NCBI GenBank assembly: GCA_942493145.1
Contig: OW818679.1
Location: 124,001 to 188,000 of the forward strand
Source: ENR-C20 sp942493145
GTDB lineage: Bacteria > Bacillota > Clostridia > Acetivibrionales > DTU013
Direction of reading: 5' to 3'
Length of the DNA: 64,000 nt
A model generated the notes under the pieces. It was not told where the DNA came from. It made no database searches and saw only the letters and a list, made by a program, of their open reading frames with translations. Positions 23,073 to 30,995 of the stretch are shown in pieces (position 1 is the first letter of the stretch; every line of letters begins with the position of its first letter). The position numbers and the translations under genes were made by a program.

Positions 23073-23720
23073 CCAGGTTATTTTCCCGGAAACCTTTTTG
23101 TTAGTCAGTTTTTCAGGGTCCTGCAGAGGATAACCGATGAGACATCCATTGAAACCAAAGTCTCCTACAGGCTTGTCAAAAAGGTCGCAGAACTCTTTAT
23201 TATATGTCATGCTTTCTATTGGTGATACAAGCACAAAACCTAAATTCTGAACCGTAGCCGTGAGCCACATATTTTGCATAACATGTGCGAGCGACTGCTT
23301 TTCAGCCCTGCGTGCCCCTCTCCATTCAGCAGCGATGACCATATATGGAGAATCCAGAAAGCCGGGTATCCCATTTTCTGCGACTTTGGACCAAAGACCC
23401 TGGACAACCTTGCCGCGCTGATTTAAAGTCGGATTACCTTCCATTTCTCTTCCCAATTGGTCAAGATCAAGCTTTGTTTGGAGTCTGATCAGTTCATCTA
23501 TTTTTTTGAGAAGAGGATTACCGTTTCGTATTATATAAAAAAAGCGGAATATTTCTACATCCGAAGCAGAGATTGATGCAAACGGGGCTTTCATCCCGGC
23601 TTCAACTATTGCCTGTATGGATTCTTCCGGAGGAATTTCTTTTTTGAACTGCCTGATGGAACGTCGTGCCGCTATAATATTGTCCAGAACATAGTTGTCA
23701 TCACTGGTAAATATCTTCAT
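23067..23720 (-). CDS. Nitroreductase family protein
   Basis: A 217-residue FMN-dependent nitroreductase-fold protein. RRSIRQFKKEIPPEESIQAI is the N-terminal FMN-binding signature, SLAHVMQNMWLTATVQNLG the typical dimer-interface helix, and the C-terminus has the GCLIGYPLQ strand. It is convergent with thiF (six-base overlap of the 3' ends). The substrate is unknown; such enzymes reduce nitroaromatics, quinones or enoates with NAD(P)H. Confidence 0.85.
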   Translation of the reverse strand: MKIFTSDDNYVLDNIIAARRSIRQFKKEIPPEESIQAIVEAGMKAPFASISASDVEIFRFFYIIRNGNPLLKKIDELIRLQTKLDLDQLGREMEGNPTLNQRGKVVQGLWSKVAENGIPGFLDSPYMVIAAEWRGARRAEKQSLAHVMQNMWLTATVQNLGFVLVSPIESMTYNKEFCDLFDKPVGDFGFNGCLIGYPLQDPEKLTNKKVSGKITWL

Positions 23721-23997
23721 GGCATAAACCCCTTTTCTTAATTTTATATAATATTAAAATTCTATAATCATTCTATTCAAATATAGTGGTCATGTAAAGT
23801 GGTGCCATATACAGGAGATTTACACCATTTCAAAGCCGATATCAGGCAAACCGAGGGGAAACCCCACGGAACTTGAAAAAACTACAAAAACAGACATTGA
23901 AACACAATATTCATAATGATAGAATATGAATGTAAATGTTGAACTTTCCGGATAAAATTTGTCATGCCGATTCTAAACCGGCGGAATAGGAACCATT

Positions 23998-24816
23998 ATG
24001 GACAAAATGCTAACTTCGGTTATCAACTCCATCCCTTTAATCAGGGCAATTTATCCCTATGACTGCATGATTGCGGTCTCTGACCTCAATGAATTTATTT
24101 TTTATTCACCAGGCACGAAAATGAAACACACTAACCCTGTTGGGAAAGCCCTAAGCAGGGGGGATGGCTTAACCGAGGCAATTCAACAGCGGAACGCCGT
24201 TTCAAGCATTGTGCCGAAGGATATATGGGGGTTCATGTTTAAAAGTAAGTCTTCTCCAATAATCAATGAGCATGGACAAGTCGTCGGAGCCTTAGGTCTG
24301 GGGCACAGCCTGGATATCCAGGAAATGCTCCACAATGCTGCTGAGACCATAGCTTCGTCATCAGAAGAAGTAATTGCCTTCAGTGAAGAGTTGACGGCCA
24401 ATGCGGCCAAGCTCCATGAGAAGCTTGGAAATCTGCAGGCAACAAGTGACAAAGCAATAAAGGGCCTTGATAAATCCAACCAGATACTCTCCTTTATAAC
24501 CGAGATTGCTACCAGCACCAACCTGCTCGGTCTCAACGCATCAATAGAAGCAGCCAGGGCTGGTGAAAGCGGAAAAGGCTTTACAGTGGTGGCACAGGAG
24601 ATAAGAAAGCTTTCATCGAACAGCTCTTCATCGGTCAAGGAGATCAGGGATACGCTTTCAAGAATCAGGGATGAGTTTATTAACATAGGGAAAAAAATAA
24701 ACGAAGCCGATACATTGAGCGCACAGCAGGAGGAATCCACGCAGGATATCACCAAATCCGTGGAATCATTGGCATTGCTGGCAGAGACCATACAGGGAAT
24801 ATCCTATGAGGTATAA
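23998..24816 (+). CDS. Soluble methyl-accepting chemotaxis-like protein (first of two)
   Basis: A 272-residue protein with no membrane segment. The N-terminal domain of about 90 residues (SVINSIPLIRAIYPYDCMIAVSD...IVPKDIWGFMFKSK, then GQVVGALGLGHSL) is shared with the next gene and looks like a small PAS-type sensor. The MCP signalling domain follows, with the conserved hairpin tip region TSTNLLGLNASIEAARAGE and GKGFTVVAQEIRKLS. The C-terminus is short, so this is a minimal cytoplasmic receptor. A tandem paralogue follows after about 60 bases. Confidence 0.85.
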   Translation: MDKMLTSVINSIPLIRAIYPYDCMIAVSDLNEFIFYSPGTKMKHTNPVGKALSRGDGLTEAIQQRNAVSSIVPKDIWGFMFKSKSSPIINEHGQVVGALGLGHSLDIQEMLHNAAETIASSSEEVIAFSEELTANAAKLHEKLGNLQATSDKAIKGLDKSNQILSFITEIATSTNLLGLNASIEAARAGESGKGFTVVAQEIRKLSSNSSSSVKEIRDTLSRIRDEFINIGKKINEADTLSAQQEESTQDITKSVESLALLAETIQGISYEV

Positions 24817-24874
24817 ATGATATCTGTTTAATATACTTGCCTGCGTAATACGCAGACGGAACGGGGTGGCTTCC

Positions 24875-25694
24875 ATGGACGAATTTCTAGAATCTGTCAT
24901 AAATTCAATACCGGTAATCAGGTCAGTATACCCATATGATTGTATGATATCTGTAACGGACAAAAATGAGATCGTATTTCATTCCCCGGGTGAAAAAAGT
25001 GCGCCATGGTGATGTAGTAGGGAAACAAATCCAGAAGGGCGACGGGCTTTGGGAAGCAGTGAACTACAAACAGACCTATACCAGTATAATTCCCAAAGAA
25101 GCTGTAGGGTTTGCTTTCAAAAGCATATCCACACCTTTGATAAATGAAAAAGGAGAGGTCGTTGGAGCGGTCGGTCTGGGTCATAGCGTTGAAATGCAGG
25201 AGAGGCTGCAGGATGCTGCACAGACAATAGCTTCGTCTTCACAGGAGGTTATCGCATTTAGTGAGGAGCTTTTGGCAAATGCCGAAAAACTTCATGAAAA
25301 GCTTGATTCACTCAGAGAAGCGGGCGATGTGACAATTGCAAGTCTGGACAAATCGGACAGGGTTTTGTCGATAATAACAGGTATTGCATCCAGCACCAAC
25401 CTGCTGGGGCTTAATGCTTCAATTGAAGCGTCAAAAGCCGGTGAGTTGGGAAAAGGCTTCGCGGTTGTGGCAGATGAGATCAGAAAGCTGTCGCTCAACA
25501 GCTCCTCGTCGGCTAAAGAAATAAAGGAAGCCCTCCTGAGCATAAGAAGTGATTTTGAAGAAATCGACAAAATGATCACTGAAGTAGATGAGGTCAGCCT
25601 CCAGCAGTCCAATGCCACACAGGAAATAACGAAGTCAATAGAAGCCCTGACGGTAATGGCCGAGGAAATCCATAATGCCTCAGACAAAATATAG
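24875..25694 (+). pseudogene. Soluble chemotaxis-like protein, second copy, frameshifted
   Basis: From ATG 24875 the product (MDEFLESVINSIPVIRSVYPY...) matches the first protein residue for residue until HSPGEK, then a run of six As (24993-24998) shifts the frame and a TGA follows. The +1 frame continues perfectly (KVRHGDVVGKQIQKGDG...) to the MCP tip (NLLGLNASIEASKAGELGKG) and the stop at 25694. Removing one A restores a full 272-residue paralogue with no gap in the alignment. The cause is a homopolymer sequencing error or a very recent mutation; everything downstream is intact. Confidence 0.85.
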
Positions 25695-25715
25695 GATTAC
25701 AAATGAGGAACAAAA

Positions 25716-26432
25716 ATGCTCGAAACGGATCTTTGCCAACCAGTAGCCGATTATCTTGAAGACAGGGGTTATACGGTACATTGCGAAGTAAAAAACTGTG
25801 ACATAACAGCCGTAAAAGGCGATGAACTCATAGTCGTTGAATTGAAAACAGCATTTAATCTGAAACTTCTTTCGCAGGCTGTCAAACGTCAACGGGTGAC
25901 GGACTCCGTTTATGTTGCCATTCCCAGACCAAAGGGCGGGAAAAGGACTGCTGCCTGGCGCGATATGTGTATCCTTCTGAGGCGGCTGGAACTCGGCCTT
26001 ATAACCGTAGTTCCCCTTAAAGAGAGCCCCGAGGTTGAAGTGGTATTCCATCCTGATACGTTCAACCGGCTGAAAAGCCTCAACAATGGCAAGAAAGCCA
26101 AAAGAAGCATCATACGTGAAATGGAAACAAGGTATGGAAATTACAACAAGGGGGGCAGCACAAGACAAAAGCTTATGACTGCCTACAAGGAGAATGCGAT
26201 TTTCATAGCCTGTTGTCTTGGAACATTGGGCGCCAAGTCGCCCTCAAGTCTGAAAAAGCTGGGTACCGGAGCTAAAACATATACCATACTTAGTAAGAAC
26301 TACTATGGCTGGTTTGAAAAGGTTTCAACTGGAGTCTATTCACTTAATGTAAGTCTGGATGAAATTAAATCCCAATATCCTGAGCTTTCTGAACATTATC
26401 TAGGAAAATTGGAAAATATTATTGACAAGTAG
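25716..26432 (+). CDS. DUF2161-type protein with PD-(D/E)XK nuclease fold
   Basis: A 238-residue protein beginning MLETDLCQPVADYLEDRGY. The stretch CEVKNCDITAVKGDELIVVELK has the E...D...E-x-K arrangement of PD-(D/E)XK nucleases (VKNCDI, then VVELK about 13 residues later). The C-terminal half is a winged-helix-like region (TRQKLMTAYKENAIFIACCL...). This corresponds to the uncharacterised family DUF2161, recalled from memory. It follows the chemoreceptor pair by 20 bases. The function is unknown; DNA binding or cleavage is suggested only by the fold. Confidence 0.72.
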   Translation: MLETDLCQPVADYLEDRGYTVHCEVKNCDITAVKGDELIVVELKTAFNLKLLSQAVKRQRVTDSVYVAIPRPKGGKRTAAWRDMCILLRRLELGLITVVPLKESPEVEVVFHPDTFNRLKSLNNGKKAKRSIIREMETRYGNYNKGGSTRQKLMTAYKENAIFIACCLGTLGAKSPSSLKKLGTGAKTYTILSKNYYGWFEKVSTGVYSLNVSLDEIKSQYPELSEHYLGKLENIIDK

Positions 26433-26436
26433 AGCG

Positions 26437-26491
26437 TTTGGCCTTAAAATTTTAACATGCGCTCAGAGACTTTGGCCTTAAAATTTAACAT
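26437..26491 (+). repeat. Short direct repeat after the DUF2161 gene
   Basis: TTTGGCCTTAAAATTTTAAC (start 26437) recurs with one T fewer from 26471. The two copies are 34 bases apart in the 3' flank of the gene. Function unknown. Confidence 0.55.
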
Positions 26492-26555
26492 ACACCTGCG
26501 CAGATACATTTTATTCGGTTGATGTAACATTTAAATACAAGTCTTAATATTATAT

Positions 26556-26631
26556 TGATAGAGCAGGCGATCGGAGTTTCCGGTGGGGCTGGGCCATATA
26601 CAGGCAGCGGGTAATACCTGTGGGACTATAA
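26556..26631 (+). ncRNA. Riboswitch-like aptamer (NiCo/czcD-type candidate)
   Basis: A compact four-arm fold can be drawn upstream of a cation-efflux gene. A closing stem is ATAG (26558-26561) with CTAT (26626-26629), with an inner hairpin CGGA/TCCG, a second arm around GGGCTGGGCC, and a hairpin ACAGG (26600-26604) with CCTGT (26617-26621). G-rich joining segments (GGTGGGGCTGGGC, GGCAGCGGGTAAT, GTGGGA) resemble the conserved purine stretches of NiCo riboswitches as I remember them. The overlapping terminator and the efflux gene downstream support metal-responsive attenuation. The ligand is not proven by sequence. Confidence 0.6.
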
Positions 26632-26660
26632 TTTTTATTATTGTTCTACAGGTATTTTTT
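26613..26660 (+). terminator. Regulated intrinsic terminator before the cation-efflux gene
   Basis: ATACCTGT (26614-26621) pairs perfectly with ACAGGTAT (26648-26655). GGGAC/GTTCT pair with G-U pairs and ATAAT/ATTAT close a TTTT loop; six Ts follow. The 5' arm shares CCTGT with the aptamer hairpin, so aptamer and terminator are mutually exclusive. This is an ON-switch layout: ligand binding would free the efflux gene. Confidence 0.85.
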
Positions 26661-26691
26661 GTTATAAAGCTTATATATGAAAGGACTTATT

Positions 26692-27567
26692 ATGAAAAAA
26701 CCAGAAAAAAAAGTCAGGGTTGCCTTACTCTCAATTATTTCGAATACTGTGCTTATAATCCTTAAAGTAATAGCAGGAGTGTTAAGCGGTTCTGTAAGTA
26801 TCATATCCGAAGCCATCCATTCAAGCATGGATTTGATTGCATCGATAATAGCCTTCATTTCGGTAAATATATCCTCGAAGCCGGCAGATAAGGATCATCC
26901 TTATGGGCATGGCAAGATTGAGAATGTATCAGGTGTTATTGAAGGGCTTTTAATTTTTGTAGCTGCATTCCTGATTATTGTCGAAGCAGTGAAAAAGCTG
27001 CTACATCCTACAGAAATATCAGAAGCTGGAATAGCAATAGCTGTTATGGTTTTTGCAGCAATCGTAAATATTGTTGTATCCAGTATCCTTTATAAAACTG
27101 CCAGGGAGGAAGATTCGATAGCCCTTGAAGCCGACGCCCTTCATCTGAAAACAGATGTATACACGTCACTTGGTGTCGGCGCAGGTTTGCTGCTGATCAA
27201 GCTGACCGGGCTGAACTACCTTGATCCTGTTGTTGCAATGTTCGTTGCATTGCTTATAATAAAGGAGGCCTGGAGCTTGTGCAGCTGCGCGTTTGGGCCG
27301 CTACTGGATACGAGCCTGTGTGATGAGGATGAGAAACGGATAAAGGATGTTATGGAGAAACATAAAGAAGAGATATTGGATTACCATGAGCTAAGGACCA
27401 GAAAATCTGGCAAGGTGAAGTATATAGATTTCCATCTGACGGTACGTGAAGGGCTTACAATAAGGGAGTCGCACGCTTTGAGCGATAAGATAGAGGAAGA
27501 GATAGAAGAGTCACTATGTAATACAAATATCAATATACATTTTGAACCGGGACAGATGACACAATAA
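26692..27567 (+). CDS. Cation diffusion facilitator family metal efflux transporter
   Basis: A 291-residue CDF protein. The ATG at 26692 is preferred because AAAGGA lies eight bases upstream; an ATG five codons earlier lacks a site. Six hydrophobic segments are visible. Metal-site motifs are the SEAIHSSMDL (His/Asp) helix, the DHPYGHGKIENV loop, and EADALHLKTDVYTS in helix V (H-x3-D). The C-terminal cytoplasmic domain ends in NTNINIHFEPGQ. It exports divalent cations (Zn, Co, Ni, Fe or Cd) by proton antiport. The structured leader upstream suggests control by the metal; Ni/Co is the best guess. Confidence 0.93.
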   Translation: MKKPEKKVRVALLSIISNTVLIILKVIAGVLSGSVSIISEAIHSSMDLIASIIAFISVNISSKPADKDHPYGHGKIENVSGVIEGLLIFVAAFLIIVEAVKKLLHPTEISEAGIAIAVMVFAAIVNIVVSSILYKTAREEDSIALEADALHLKTDVYTSLGVGAGLLLIKLTGLNYLDPVVAMFVALLIIKEAWSLCSCAFGPLLDTSLCDEDEKRIKDVMEKHKEEILDYHELRTRKSGKVKYIDFHLTVREGLTIRESHALSDKIEEEIEESLCNTNINIHFEPGQMTQ

Positions 27568-27628
27568 TTTTTGTGTGTAAATATGTCCAACAGTTGGTAT
27601 AATAATAAACACAAAGGAGGGAAAAACA

Positions 27629-27841
27629 ATGTCTTCTGACGTAGTAATATTTACTGTCCCTGATATGTCCTGCAGCCACTGCGAGAATACTATCAAGACA
27701 GCTCTGATGAAATTGAATGGAGTTGAAAATGTCAATTTCGATCTTAAGAATAAAAAGGTTTCAATTGAATATGAGGAAACCAAGGTAACCAGGGATCTAC
27801 TGAAAAACACTATTGAGGATCAGGATTATGAAGTAAAGTGA
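27629..27841 (+). CDS. Heavy-metal-associated (CopZ-like) metallochaperone
   Basis: A 70-residue HMA-domain protein. The metal loop DMSCSHCENTIKTAL carries the canonical M-x-C-x-x-C motif (cysteines at residues 15 and 18), and the remainder has the beta-alpha-beta-beta-alpha-beta pattern. An AAAGGAGGG site precedes the ATG. It follows the efflux gene by about 60 bases and is followed by a terminator, so the two probably share the metal-responsive transcript. The family usually carries Cu(I); other metals are possible here. Confidence 0.9.
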   Translation: MSSDVVIFTVPDMSCSHCENTIKTALMKLNGVENVNFDLKNKKVSIEYEETKVTRDLLKNTIEDQDYEVK

Positions 27842-27867
27842 AATTGGAAGTAAAATAGCAAAGGAGG

Positions 27868-27897
27868 CCATGCTCTGTTTAGGAGCAGGTCTTTTTT
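27868..27897 (+). terminator. Intrinsic terminator after the metallochaperone gene
   Basis: CC-A-TGCTC pairs with GAGCA-GG around a seven-base loop and is followed by six Ts (27892-27897), about 25 bases after the stop codon. Confidence 0.75.
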
Positions 27898-28023
27898 CGT
27901 GCACAATAAAAGTCGAATAAAGTAAAATAATAGAATATTATGACTGTTTTTGTTAAAAGTGTTTCCTTTTACTATATATATATTATAATTGTATGCAGAA
28001 AGCTTCTTAGGAATAAATGCAAT

Positions 28024-28131
28024 TAGTGTCTTGTAACACTTCAACCTTGTTTATTTTTCTCAGTGTTACAAATACACTTCCTTGGTGTTGTGGCCTGCAT
28101 ATAATAGAGGATTATTTATTACAGGCCACAA
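28024..28131 (+). mobile_element. MITE-like element, copy 2
   Basis: Starts TAGTGTCTTGTAACACTTC; the inner hairpin TTGTAACACT...AGTGTTACAA is kept; the core ACAAATACACTTC plus TTGGTGTTGTGGCC is nearly identical to the other two copies. The 3' part forms TTGTGGCCTG/CAGGCCACAA and ends CACAA (one change from CACTA). It is 108 bp, ends 36 bases before the GGDEF/EAL gene, and contains a TATAAT that could act as a -10 box. Confidence 0.7.
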
Positions 28132-28166
28132 GTAGTATAATCTGCAGCAGGATTCAGGAGGGAATA

Positions 28167-30221
28167 ATGCCTATTACACCATCGGTTATAGGAGCTTTTG
28201 CAGCAGCAGCCATATCATTGGTTTTTTTCATTAGATTTCTGGTATTCACTTTCTTCCGTAAAAAGCAAAAGGTATACTTCTGGCTGACATTTTGGTTTCT
28301 GGGGGCTATGGTGTTCGGGACGACACGTCTGATGCAGTTCATTTTCATTGACGGACAAATAGCAGTTACCAATTCGAAAATTGTGAATATTGTTGGTCTT
28401 GTCATAATGCCTGTGATACTCATGGCCTTTATATCGGAATATACCCATCAGAGACTTCAAAAGGCTGAAAGGCTTTTGATTGGTTTTTTGCAGTTGACAA
28501 TAGGAATTGCTGTCCTGTCCAGAGGAGTTGTATTTGGTGGTTTTGGGACATATACCACCATTTTTGATGAAAAGTACAGTGGTCTGGTGCCGGGTGCATT
28601 TCCCCTTCCAATAGGGATTATGGTTATTGGAGTGGCTATTTTTTCGGCAGTTAGAGTGCTGAAGAGCAAAACAATACCATTGAATAACAGGAATGTCATT
28701 TCAGCAGTACTGTTTCTGGCACCGACATTGCTCTTTCATGACATAGTTACTATGGTTTTCCATTTGCCCTGGTTCAGGCTATATGATTATTATTTCCTGG
28801 TAATGGGCATTTCCTTTGACATATACCTGTATATGGATTTGATTAATATTTTTGGAAAGAACGAAAAGGAAATTATCGAACGGACAAAGGAACTGGAAGC
28901 TTCAAATAATAAAATCAGGAATCTGGCCTATTATGATGAGCTGACCGGACTGCCTAATAAAAATCAGCTTTTTGAGTGGTTTGAAACATCAGGACAAACG
29001 TTTACAAATAAAAAAATGGCGGTTTACCTGCTGGATATCAGGAATTTTAACAATATCAATGAATACTTCGGACTTGAAAAAGGGGACGAGTTCCTGCTGG
29101 CAATTGCAAGGCGGCTGGAAAAATTACAGGGCAAATCGGCAATGCTTGCAAGGTTTGAAGGGGTAAGACTGGTTTATGCCAAATGGATGCCGGAGTATGA
29201 AGATCCCGCCTTAACAGCGGAAAAGCTTGTGGAAGCTCTTTCTATGCCTGTTGAGACAGGAAATCTGAGCTACAGGTTCGATCTGAATATTGGAGCCAGC
29301 ATATTTCCGGAGCATGGAGACAGATTCCAGGATATCCTCAAGAATTCGGGAATAGCGCTGGCAGCAGCGAAAAAGAAGGCAAGCACACGGTATGAGTTAT
29401 TCAGCAGAAAGCTGCTTGAGTACATAGACAAGAGACGGATCATGGAGATGGATCTTTCAGTCTCAATATGGAATAATGAACTGCGGTTAGTCTATCAGCC
29501 GCAATATGATCTGAAGAGACATACAATCAGGGGGTTTGAGGCGCTTCTGAGGTGGAAGAGCAGCGAATATGGGGAAATCAGTCCAGTAGAATTCATACCT
29601 ATAGCAGAGGAGACCGGACTTATAATCCAGATAGGCGAATGGGTGATAAGGCAGGTGGCTGAAAAGGCCAGTGAAATAAGGGAAAAATATAACCTTGTAT
29701 TAACATTTTGTATAAACATTTCACCCATACAGCTTATGAACAGGAGCTTTCTGGAATTGCTTGAGGAGTTGGCTGAAAGGAATCCAAAAGTAAAAGACCT
29801 TTTGGAGTTTGAAATCACTGAAGGTGTAATGGTAGCATATGAAGAAGGAATGGACGTTTTCAACAGGACAAAAGCTCTTGGTTATCAACTTGCGCTGGAT
29901 GATTTCGGAACAGGATATTCATCCCTTTCATACCTGAAAAGGCTGCCGATAGACATCCTTAAAATTGATAGATCGTTCATTAAGGAATTGGAGGATAATA
30001 AAGGCTACATCGGTATTGCGGAGAATATCATCGACATCGGACATAAAATGAATCTTAAGGTAGTGGCTGAGGGGGTTGAAACGGAAGAACAGATGAATAT
30101 ACTCAAAGAATGCAAATGTGACTTTATCCAGGGATATTATTATTCAAGACCGATGGAAGAGGAGAATCTCGAGGAATACATCGAAGAACAGTTGTATAAG
30201 AGGTACAGTGTCAACGAGTAG
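28167..30221 (+). CDS. Membrane GGDEF-EAL protein, probable c-di-GMP phosphodiesterase
   Basis: A 684-residue protein. The ATG at 28167 has an AGGAGG site; the frame extends further upstream without one. Residues 1-235 contain about seven hydrophobic segments, a membrane sensor. The GGDEF domain (about 250-410) has a degenerate active site: RFEGVRLVY stands where R-x-G-G-D-E-F is expected, so cyclase activity is unlikely. The EAL domain (about 420-670) is complete: FEALLRW, NISPIQL, FEITEG, DDFGTGYSS, LKIDRSFI, AEGVET and QGYYYS. It should hydrolyse c-di-GMP, with the GGDEF part as a possible GTP sensor. It stands alone between a terminator and tRNA-Thr. Confidence 0.92.
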   Translation: MPITPSVIGAFAAAAISLVFFIRFLVFTFFRKKQKVYFWLTFWFLGAMVFGTTRLMQFIFIDGQIAVTNSKIVNIVGLVIMPVILMAFISEYTHQRLQKAERLLIGFLQLTIGIAVLSRGVVFGGFGTYTTIFDEKYSGLVPGAFPLPIGIMVIGVAIFSAVRVLKSKTIPLNNRNVISAVLFLAPTLLFHDIVTMVFHLPWFRLYDYYFLVMGISFDIYLYMDLINIFGKNEKEIIERTKELEASNNKIRNLAYYDELTGLPNKNQLFEWFETSGQTFTNKKMAVYLLDIRNFNNINEYFGLEKGDEFLLAIARRLEKLQGKSAMLARFEGVRLVYAKWMPEYEDPALTAEKLVEALSMPVETGNLSYRFDLNIGASIFPEHGDRFQDILKNSGIALAAAKKKASTRYELFSRKLLEYIDKRRIMEMDLSVSIWNNELRLVYQPQYDLKRHTIRGFEALLRWKSSEYGEISPVEFIPIAEETGLIIQIGEWVIRQVAEKASEIREKYNLVLTFCINISPIQLMNRSFLELLEELAERNPKVKDLLEFEITEGVMVAYEEGMDVFNRTKALGYQLALDDFGTGYSSLSYLKRLPIDILKIDRSFIKELEDNKGYIGIAENIIDIGHKMNLKVVAEGVETEEQMNILKECKCDFIQGYYYSRPMEEENLEEYIEEQLYKRYSVNE

Positions 30222-30291
30222 AGCTGCCCCGAAACCTTTTTTCTACCATAAAATACATGAGCAAATACAGTCTTCTTTTAAGGCTAAATTG

Positions 30292-30321
30292 TTGACAGGG
30301 TAATGAATACCATGTTATTAT
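30292..30321 (+). promoter_or_regulatory. Promoter of tRNA-Thr
   Basis: Consensus TTGACA (30292-30297) and TATTAT (30316-30321) with an 18-base spacer, about 90 bases before the tRNA. Confidence 0.65.
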
Positions 30322-30410
30322 GGTTAGGCAGTTGGGAAAATCAGCTGTACAATAAGTACAAAAAATCATCTGTTTGGATGGTCAAATACAGTAAAATAGC
30401 ATGTTAACAT

Positions 30411-30486
30411 GCTGGTGTAGCTCAGCAGGTAGAGCAGCTGACTTGTAATCAGCAGGTCGGGGGTTCGATTCCGTCCACCAGCTCCA
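30411..30486 (+). tRNA. tRNA-Thr (anticodon TGT)
   Basis: A 76-nt cloverleaf with encoded CCA. Acceptor arms GCTGGTG and CACCAGC pair perfectly; anticodon stem CTGA/TCAG encloses CTTGTAA, giving anticodon TGT; the T arm has GGTTCGATTCC. Discriminator base is T. Confidence 0.97.
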
Positions 30487-30744
30487 GAAACAAAAACGTC
30501 TATCCAAAAGGATAGGCGTTTTCGTTTTTCGAGAAAATCGAGGGGTGGAATCGAACCTGGCGGCATGAGCCGTAGGCGACGTGCTAAATGCACGTCGTTA
30601 GGCGAATGCGCGAGGACACTGGGGAGCTTTTGTTTGGGGACATTCCTCAGCAGGATAACGAATACCCGTTATAGAGGTGTGTCCCCACACCTTGTTCGCG
30701 GGCAGCGCAGCGAAGCGGCGCGTCGATTCCGTCCACCAGCTCCA
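30487..30744 (+). mobile_element. Insertion-like segment duplicating the tRNA-Thr 3' end
   Basis: The last 22 bases of tRNA-Thr including CCA (30465-30486) are repeated exactly at 30723-30744. The 236 bases between hold a terminator, an inverted T-arm-like sequence (GGTGGAATCGAACC at 30544-30557), a hairpin GACGTGC/GCACGTC (30578-30596) and a long hairpin GGGGACATTCCTC...GAGGTGTGTCCCC (30636-30686). No protein is encoded. A duplicated tRNA 3' end is the footprint of site-specific integration, so this may be a remnant of an excised or decayed element, or a mobile hairpin sequence that carried the tRNA end with it. Confidence 0.55.
30493..30529 (+). terminator. Intrinsic terminator of tRNA-Thr
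   Basis: AAAACG-CTATCC pairs with GGATAG-CGTTTT around AAAA, followed by TTCGTTTTT, seven bases after the tRNA. Confidence 0.85.
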
Positions 30745-30995
30745 AGTGAAACCACAACAGGTAAATATTTGTTGGCGACTTTCTGCAGACTCTCGCTGGT
30801 ACCTTCTCACAAAAATAATTAGTTTATTTGAATGACAAAATGATAGATTTTTGAAGAACAAGCCTATTATTTTAATGGCTGAACAAGTAAAATGGGTAGA
30901 GAGCACCCTGCTATCTATGACAGAAGAAAAAATGTTGGATTGTTTTTAGGAAAGTCCCGTTATCAATATATAACGGATATAAGGGAAGGGATTAT

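Noticed and set aside
24993..24998. Programmed ribosomal frameshift in the second chemoreceptor gene
   Set aside because: The required shift is +1 over an A-run not placed in a classical -1 slippery heptamer; the full-length neighbour needs no shift and other genes in the window show similar single-base errors.
26437..26491. CRISPR-like repeat array
   Set aside because: Only two imperfect copies, 34 bases apart, with no third repeat and no cas genes in the window.
30618..30744. Small proteins encoded in the segment after tRNA-Thr
   Set aside because: Open frames there are short, overlap strong hairpins and have no ribosome sites.
30578..30745. A second complete tRNA after tRNA-Thr
   Set aside because: Only the T-arm/acceptor 3' end is present at 30723-30744; no D arm or anticodon arm can be folded upstream.
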